Of a stretch of DNA of 5,675 nt, positions 1 through 4,144 are shown piece by piece. The notes under the pieces are model-generated. The model worked only from the letters and a program-made list of their open reading frames with translations. It searched no databases and was not told the origin of the DNA. This stretch comes from Syntrophaceae bacterium (lineage in GTDB: Bacteria; Desulfobacterota; DTXE01). Location of the stretch: assembly GCA_012962595.1 (NCBI GenBank), contig DTXE01000428.1, positions 1-5,675 of the forward strand, in the 5' to 3' direction. A program made the translations under genes and the position numbers. The stretch's first letter is position 1, and each line of letters begins with the position of its first letter.

Positions 1-903
1 CAAGCCCTTGGAAGGCTAAGACTTCATGTGGCCAATAGGCTAGGACTCATTCCTGAAGGACGGTTTGAGCCTGTTTGGATCACTCACTTTCCCCTCTTTG
101 AGTTAAAGGATGGGGAGCTAAGCTCCCTTCACCATCCTTTCACTCTTCCCGAAAGGGAAGACTTTGACCCTGAAAACAAGGAGGAGCTTTTGGGGCTTAA
201 GTCACGGGCCTACGACATTGTGATAAACGGCGAGGAGCTGGGTGGGGGTAGCCTAAGGATTTACAGGATGGAAACCCAGCGCAAAATCTTTAAGGCCCTG
301 GGGCTGAGCCAGGAAGAGGTAAAAGAGAAATTCGGATTTTTCCTTAAGGCCTTGGAATATGGAGCTCCACCCCATGGGGGACTTGCCCTGGGTATGGACA
401 GGGTTGTGGCCATGGTATTGGGGACTAAGTCCATTCGTGAGATCATAGCATTTCCAAAAAATAGGAGTGCTGTCTGCCCGCTCACAGGGGCACCTGCCAA
501 GGTGGATTCCAGCCAGCTCCAAGAGCTACACATAATGGAAGTCGGGGAAGAAGAGCTCAGCCCAAAGCCCTCTACGAGGACAAAAAAGGGCGCAGGGCCA
601 CAAACCCGCAAGAGGATCTCTGCTCGTGAGGTCAAGAAGGTGGCACACCTTGCAAGGCTCAGCCTTACAGAGGAAGAGATCCAGGAGTTGGCTCAAGAGC
701 TTGATTCCATCATTGGTTATGTGGAGACTCTTGATGAATTGGATACCCATACAGTGCCTCCCACCAGCCATCCCCTTGCTATGGCAAATGTTTGGAGAGA
801 GGACAAGGTCATAGGGTTTGAGGAGGGGCCACCTGTAATTGAAAATGCTCCAGAGGAAGAGGGCTACTTCTTCAAGGTGCCAAAGATATTGGATACGGGT
901 TAG
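1..903 (+). CDS. aspS-gatC: Aspartyl-tRNA synthetase C-terminal part fused in frame to GatC (5' end outside window)
   Basis: The frame is open from base 1 to the TAG at 901-903 and gives 300 residues, so the gene starts upstream. Visible residues 1-178 are the C-terminal catalytic part of a class II bacterial AspRS. They include HHPFT (44-48), NGEELGGGSLRI (76-87), the motif 3 segment GLALGMDR with its ATP-binding Arg (127-134), and FPKNRSAVCPLTGAPA (151-166). AspRS charges tRNA with aspartate in the cytoplasm. A Glu/Lys/Pro-rich linker (about 179-204) follows with no stop codon. Residues 205-300 are then a full-length GatC, with LARLSLTEEE (217-226), a PTSH segment and the closing NAPEEEG/FFKVPKIL block. 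GatC is the small subunit of the GatCAB amidotransferase, which converts Asp-tRNA(Asn) or Glu-tRNA(Gln) to Asn-tRNA or Gln-tRNA. The gene is followed 29 nt later by gatA, which supports the GatC call. The N-terminal anticodon-binding domain is not visible, so whether the AspRS is discriminating cannot be judged. Both domain identities are secure. Confidence 0.95.
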   Translation, partial: QALGRLRLHVANRLGLIPEGRFEPVWITHFPLFELKDGELSSLHHPFTLPEREDFDPENKEELLGLKSRAYDIVINGEELGGGSLRIYRMETQRKIFKALGLSQEEVKEKFGFFLKALEYGAPPHGGLALGMDRVVAMVLGTKSIREIIAFPKNRSAVCPLTGAPAKVDSSQLQELHIMEVGEEELSPKPSTRTKKGAGPQTRKRISAREVKKVAHLARLSLTEEEIQELAQELDSIIGYVETLDELDTHTVPPTSHPLAMANVWREDKVIGFEEGPPVIENAPEEEGYFFKVPKILDTG

Positions 904-913
904 CCACCTGCAA

Positions 914-920
914 GGGAGGG
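914..920 (+). promoter_or_regulatory. Shine-Dalgarno sequence of gatA
   Basis: GGGAGGG lies 12 nt before the ATG at 933, in the short gap after the aspS-gatC stop. The spacing is on the long side. The ATG is still preferred because the protein then begins MELY, as GatA proteins usually do, and the next ATG (948) would remove those residues. Confidence 0.6.
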
Positions 921-932
921 CGTTGATATAAG

Positions 933-1145
933 ATGGAGCTATACCGTATGAATGCAGTGGAGCTTGGAAGTCTCCTGAGAAGAGGAGAGATAAGCTCCGA
1001 AGAGATAACAAGGTCCTTAATCGAGCGGATAGAGCGTGATGACCGGGTAAAGGCCTATCTCACCTTGATGCCGGAAAGGGCCATGGAAGAGGCCCGCAGG
1101 GCAGACAAAGCCTTAAAGGCGGTAGGCCCTAATGGCCTTTTTTAA
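933..1145 (+). CDS. gatA: GatA N-terminal fragment, truncated after 70 codons
   Basis: The 70 residues match the start of the GatA subunit of aspartyl/glutamyl-tRNA amidotransferase: MELYRMNAVEL, then the helix GEISSEEITRSLIERIE, then VKAYLTLMPERAMEEARRAD. GatA is the amidase subunit that releases ammonia from glutamine for GatB. Family members are about 480-490 residues long, and the Ser-cisSer-Lys amidase core lies after the point reached here, so the fragment cannot be catalytic. Homology appears to hold to about GPNGL, just before the expected GIP-KD segment, and then ends at a TAA (1143-1145) in a T/A run. Downstream DNA belongs to resB on the other strand, and no further gatA sequence is seen. 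The gene order aspS-gatC then gatA is normal for a gat operon. The truncation is therefore a break at the junction, either a genuine rearrangement or an assembly join. Confidence 0.85.
   Translation: MELYRMNAVELGSLLRRGEISSEEITRSLIERIERDDRVKAYLTLMPERAMEEARRADKALKAVGPNGLF
1113..1145. other. Junction where truncated gatA and truncated resB meet and overlap tail to tail
   Basis: The two convergent frames overlap by 33 bp, and each loses its family resemblance in the same few bases. GatA-like sequence runs to about 1139 on the + strand. ResB-like sequence, read on the - strand, runs to about 1128. The shared stretch 1128-1139 could be microhomology at a breakpoint. Base composition also changes here: sampled 60-base lines to the left are about 48-55% GC, and sampled lines to the right are about 33-43%. 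A chromosomal inversion or deletion, or a chimeric contig, would look the same in this window. Confidence 0.65.
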
Positions 1146-1898
1146 AACCTCCTTTTCACCATCCAGTACCGTGATAATCGACCTATATTCCTTGGGTTGA
1201 CCTGTATCATAATAGGTAATGTCAAAGTCGTCACATCTAATCACAAAACTTAAGCTTCTGCCTTCTGGGTTGTCTCGCAAATAGATTTTATCAGCAGTAC
1301 CTCCTTCTACTATATTGACATGGGCCCTGAAGCCAAAAAGTAGCCCTATGAGACCACCGATCAAAATGAGAATCACGCTTAGATGAATCACATAAACCCC
1401 TAACCGTGTATACCTTCCCTTGTCAGCAAATAGGTACCAGGTTCCCTGATTTTCTGTAACTATAGGTCTCTTAAATCTTGCACTGAGATACCGCTGACAT
1501 ACCTCTTTAACATCCTCTAAGGCCCTTGTTGTTACTATCTCTCCCTTCTGTGATAGTGAGTTGAGCAAGGAATCACTAGGCCTTATGTTTTTCCTGGTTA
1601 TTACATACCAGGTGGAGGAAAAGCGTCTAATAGAGCAGGTAAGTAAATTGACGGTAAGTGTTCCCAAAAGCAAAATGAACCACAGAGAATGGTACATATC
1701 AAAGAACTGAAGTCTGTTTAAGATACCATATGCCGTATCTCCGAACTGTCTTATATAGGTTGAAGGAGGTTGGTTTTGAGGGATGACTGTTCCGATAATA
1801 GAGGCCACAGCCAAAGCTATGAGGAGAAAGACAGTTAGTCGCACTGAAGAAAGCGATTGTATGACCGAGCTTCTAGCCTTTTTCTTTTGATTCTCCAT
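1113..1898 (-). CDS. resB: ResB/CcsB-type System II cytochrome c biogenesis protein, C-terminally truncated
   Basis: ResB (CcsB) acts with CcsA/ResC in the cytoplasmic membrane to move heme outward and attach it to CXXCH motifs. From the ATG at 1898 the protein has 261 residues. TM1 is about 19-39 (SVRLTVFLLIALA, ending near GTVIPQN), a ResB hallmark. TM2 is about 70-90. TM3 is about 166-189 and is preceded by KGRYTRLGVYVIH; its His172 matches the conserved TM3 histidine of the family. A periplasmic segment follows up to KEVLKKAIR. Family members are usually 450 residues or longer and have a fourth TM with another conserved His. Here the frame runs into foreign sequence and stops at 1113, so the C-terminal half is missing. 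A TTG at 1955 and a GTG at 1919 are alternative starts. I chose the ATG because ResB proteins usually begin with a short basic segment before SSVRL. Its ribosome site is weak (AAAGG about 13 nt upstream). It starts 28 nt after the NHL gene, probably in the same operon. A ccsA partner would be expected just past the break. Confidence 0.88.
   Translation of the reverse strand: MENQKKKARSSVIQSLSSVRLTVFLLIALAVASIIGTVIPQNQPPSTYIRQFGDTAYGILNRLQFFDMYHSLWFILLLGTLTVNLLTCSIRRFSSTWYVITRKNIRPSDSLLNSLSQKGEIVTTRALEDVKEVCQRYLSARFKRPIVTENQGTWYLFADKGRYTRLGVYVIHLSVILILIGGLIGLLFGFRAHVNIVEGGTADKIYLRDNPEGRSLSFVIRCDDFDITYYDTGQPKEYRSIITVLDGEKEVLKKAIRAYRL
1124..1143 (+). terminator. Terminator-like hairpin with T-run at the junction
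   Basis: AGGCC (1124-1128), loop CTAAT and GGCCT (1134-1138) form a perfect 5-bp stem, and six T residues run to 1143 in the + direction. A nested alternative pairs AAAGGC (1115-1120) with GCCTTT (1135-1140). The arrangement resembles an intrinsic terminator for + strand transcription, but the stem is short. It also lies inside both the gatA and resB fragments and may simply be a by-product of the join. Confidence 0.3.
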
Positions 1899-1926
1899 GT
1901 CTTTGGGTTTGCCTTTCACGGTGGAT

Positions 1927-2844
1927 CTACAGAGTCTTTCTATAAATGGGGGCAAATATCTGGATTCGATTTATATAACGTTCCAGGATGAAGATTCGAT
2001 TTGAGGAGTCAATGAAGATGTAGGTTGGAAAATAAAGGCTTCCTTCCTTCCAGCCGAATTGGCCAAATTCCCATTGAAACACACCTTGTGAATTAAATAC
2101 TAGCACCTTATGTTTGTGTTGATCCACCACGTAGATATTTCCATGTGGATCTAAGGCTATACTTGTAGGAAAGTCAAAATCTTTTCCTATCTTTCCAAAC
2201 TTGTTAATTAGCTTACCTTGTGAATCAAACACATATATCTTCCCGCTAAGGGTCTCTAATGCATATATCCTTCCATTTTTATCAACAGCCATATCAGAGA
2301 AGTAAGTGGATGTCTGACCAGAAACAGATATTTGAGATTTTAACTGGAGCTCTGGATCAAAAACTAGTATCCTTTTATACCCCCGTTCAAGAACGTAAAG
2401 GTTACCCTTCATATCCATGGCCAGATTGGTAGGGATATTATCAGAAATTCCTTCCAAGGCCAAAACATCCTTAGAGTTGGTGTTTCTATCATAAATAGTA
2501 ACCCCATTTTTCCCCCGCTCTGTCACATACAGTTTCCCGTGATGGTCTTGTACCACGCCCACAGGGTGAAACATTGCCCCATTAGCGTCAAATTCCTCTA
2601 AGAATTTGAAATCATCTTGCCTGGCATCAAAAAAGAGCAATCTATTTTTTCCTGTATCCGAAACAATTAGCTGCTTATTATGCTCATTAAGGAAAAGACT
2701 ATAGGGTTGGTCAAAGCCTCCTGCCTCCTCTTTTGCATTGAGAGACATAAAGAATTTTACAGGTGCCCTTTGCTTGGCCATGATTTCTGTGCTACCGAAA
2801 AACACACACAACATGGCTATCAAAATAACTAATGACCTTCTCAT
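1927..2844 (-). CDS. Exported six-bladed NHL-repeat beta-propeller protein
   Basis: This 305-residue protein starts at an ATG. Residues 1-23 form a Sec signal peptide: MRR, a hydrophobic core LVILIAMLCVFF, and a likely cut after EIMA. Six NHL repeats follow at about 44-73, 92-119, 138-163, 182-207, 225-251 and 272-298. Each has the pattern P-x-x-(hydrophobic)-x-x-D-x-x-G-x-(I/L)-Y-V-x-(D/E), then a basic stretch and V-x-(V/I)-F-(D/N). Examples are LDPHGNIYVVDQHKHKVLVF in blade 5 and MDMKGNLYVLERGYKRILVF in blade 3. Six blades fit one closed propeller, with little else in the protein. It has no CXXCH motif. Such propellers usually bind proteins or other ligands. Its place between a multiheme cytochrome and resB suggests an envelope partner or assembly factor for the cytochromes, but the sequence does not show the ligand. 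It is probably co-transcribed with both neighbours. Confidence 0.9.
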   Translation of the reverse strand: MRRSLVILIAMLCVFFGSTEIMAKQRAPVKFFMSLNAKEEAGGFDQPYSLFLNEHNKQLIVSDTGKNRLLFFDARQDDFKFLEEFDANGAMFHPVGVVQDHHGKLYVTERGKNGVTIYDRNTNSKDVLALEGISDNIPTNLAMDMKGNLYVLERGYKRILVFDPELQLKSQISVSGQTSTYFSDMAVDKNGRIYALETLSGKIYVFDSQGKLINKFGKIGKDFDFPTSIALDPHGNIYVVDQHKHKVLVFNSQGVFQWEFGQFGWKEGSLYFPTYIFIDSSNRIFILERYINRIQIFAPIYRKTL

Positions 2845-2858
2845 ATTCTGTTCTCAAA

Positions 2859-2864
2859 CCTCCT
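2859..2864 (-). promoter_or_regulatory. Shine-Dalgarno sequence of the NHL-repeat gene
   Basis: On the - strand AGGAGG lies 14 nt before the ATG at 2844, in the 22-nt gap after the cytochrome stop. The core is perfect but the spacing is longer than usual. The in-frame sequence between the site and the ATG contains a TGA, so no earlier start is possible and the ATG is fixed. Confidence 0.65.
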
Positions 2865-2866
2865 GA

Positions 2867-4144
2867 TTATCTTCTATGACACTGGATGCACAGCTCCCGA
2901 TCCCTATTATAATAGAGCATGAATTTATGTTTAGCAGTGTGTATGCTATGGCATGTGCCACAATTCATGGCATGTCCTGTACGGGGATCAATAGCCTCTT
3001 CTCCAATAGGGTGGGTAATAGTATGCTGTGCTTTATGACAGTCACCACATCCTATATCCTCTCCCGCTTTAAGGTATAAAGGCCCACCATAATGTGGAGG
3101 TTTATGACATTTCAAACATTTTCTTCCTTTAACAGGGGAACATCTAATAGATTTCAACCTATTCTCCATTAAGGCCTGCCTTCTTTCGGTATCTTGATGA
3201 CAGTTAAGGCATAGCTCCTTATCATGTTTCCTTATAAGATCCTTCCTACTTGAGGCATGGGGATTATGACATAATATACAGGCACTTTCCACATCCCCCA
3301 TATGTATATTGATGTTATTCACTATCTGTCTTTTTTCCTCATGGCAACTAAAACAAAGCTCCTTACCTGCTAACAGGGTGGTTATTTTCTTTCCGGCTGA
3401 GATGGGATTATGGCATTGCTCACAATTTCCTTCCAAAAAGGCGGAATGGGCATAGGCGTTAAAGACACCTTTGCTATCAGAACTGTGACCGCTATGGCAG
3501 GTGGTACAAGGTGATTCCTTTAAGGCAAAGGATAAGGACACACCACCTATTTGGCACCTTATATCATGACAGCCTTGGCACAATTGGTTAGGACTCTTTA
3601 CCAATTGATTACTCTCATAGGATGCATGGGCATGGTGGCAGGATAGACATCTTCCTTCCTTAAATGGGGGTATGAGATAGGCCTGCCTAAACTGGTCTTT
3701 CATGGCCTCATGACAATCTAGGCATAGGGTATTCTGGGCCTTGGTCAGTAGGTATCTATAATTTGTGCTGTGGGGGTTGTGACAATCGGTACACTTGCCC
3801 CTTTGGAAGGCGGTATGGATACTTTCCTTTCTAAAATCGTTTCTAGTCCCTTTATGGCAGTTCATACAGAGATGGTTGATCTCATCCTTTATAAGGAAGG
3901 CCTGATTAGAGGTATGAGGATTGTGGCAGATGTTACATTGTCCCTTCTTTACAGGTACATGGACATAGACTTTAGAAAATTCTTTTTTCAGCTCCTTATG
4001 ACACCGGTAACAAAGTTCAGGCATTCTTGCCTTAAGTTGGGTCTGGGCATAAATCTGCCCACCTAACACTAGAATAAATAGGGGCAGGAATATTACAATC
4101 TTCCTGAATACTGAATCCTGAATACTGAATCCTGAACTATTCAT
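2867..4144 (-). CDS. Exported 16-heme c-type cytochrome with doubled CXXCH repeats
   Basis: From the ATG at 4144 the protein has 425 residues. The n-region (1-15) is encoded largely by a tandem repeat, the hydrophobic core is IVIFLPLFILVLGG, and a likely signal-peptidase cut follows QIYA (33). CXXCH motifs start at 45, 70, 93, 118, 141, 166, 189, 213, 241, 264, 289, 312, 343, 366, 395 and 419, giving 16 predicted covalent hemes. Most sites alternate between LCxxCH and CxxCHNPHxS, the doubled CXXCH pattern of multiheme cytochromes, in which PH histidines can serve as distal ligands. Two extra cysteines, 197 and 335, lie outside CXXCH. The C-terminal part (343-425) is less regular, with longer spacers and more histidines. 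There is no obvious membrane anchor or lipobox, so a periplasmic or secreted protein is likely. It would transfer electrons; its redox partners are not evident. A TTG at 4171 is an alternative start inside the upstream gene. The ATG overlaps the upstream stop by 8 nt, so translational coupling is likely. Confidence 0.93.
   Translation of the reverse strand: MNSSGFSIQDSVFRKIVIFLPLFILVLGGQIYAQTQLKARMPELCYRCHKELKKEFSKVYVHVPVKKGQCNICHNPHTSNQAFLIKDEINHLCMNCHKGTRNDFRKESIHTAFQRGKCTDCHNPHSTNYRYLLTKAQNTLCLDCHEAMKDQFRQAYLIPPFKEGRCLSCHHAHASYESNQLVKSPNQLCQGCHDIRCQIGGVSLSFALKESPCTTCHSGHSSDSKGVFNAYAHSAFLEGNCEQCHNPISAGKKITTLLAGKELCFSCHEEKRQIVNNINIHMGDVESACILCHNPHASSRKDLIRKHDKELCLNCHQDTERRQALMENRLKSIRCSPVKGRKCLKCHKPPHYGGPLYLKAGEDIGCGDCHKAQHTITHPIGEEAIDPRTGHAMNCGTCHSIHTAKHKFMLYYNRDRELCIQCHRR
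4103..4137 (-). repeat. Five-unit heptanucleotide tandem repeat in the signal-peptide coding region
   Basis: On the - strand the 35 bases read as five 7-mers: GTTCAGG, ATTCAGT, ATTCAGG, ATTCAGT, ATTCAGG. On the + strand this is a 14-bp unit, CCTGAATACTGAAT, present twice plus a half copy. It starts 7 nt inside the 16-heme cytochrome gene and encodes most of the n-region of its signal peptide. Seven is not a multiple of three, so gain or loss of one unit would shift the frame. The repeat begins at the last base of the upstream gene's stop codon. Confidence 0.9.
4137..4144 (-). promoter_or_regulatory. 8-nt stop/start overlap between the two cytochrome genes
   Basis: On the - strand ATGAATAG holds the ATG of the 16-heme cytochrome (4144) and the TAG stop of the upstream multiheme cytochrome (ending 4137). 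AAGGGA about 14 nt before the ATG is a poor ribosome site by spacing. Re-initiation after the upstream gene is the simplest reading, which would tie the output of the two cytochromes together. Confidence 0.6.

Noticed and set aside
28..903. GTG at 28 as the start of the synthetase gene
   Set aside because: The frame is open to base 1 and the residues before it (QALGRLRLH) match AspRS. The GTG is an internal valine codon.
535..903. Separate GatC translated from the ATG at 535
   Set aside because: No good ribosome site precedes it, and that ATG would add about 26 linker residues before the GatC domain. A fusion is simpler, although internal initiation cannot be excluded.
1113..1955. TTG at 1955 as the start of resB
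   Set aside because: It lies inside the NHL gene, and the added residues do not resemble a ResB N-terminus. The ATG at 1898 gives the usual short basic lead before TM1.
2770..2844. NHL protein as a lipoprotein because of Cys13 in its signal peptide
   Set aside because: The residue before the Cys is Leu, not Gly/Ala/Ser, and the Cys sits inside the hydrophobic core. An ordinary signal peptide ending in EIMA fits better.
3770..4066. Open frames on the + strand opposite the cytochromes (also at 2876-3079 and 4485-4712)
   Set aside because: They are antisense to strong CXXCH-coding sequence, show no recognisable domain, and arise from the codon pattern of the cytochromes.
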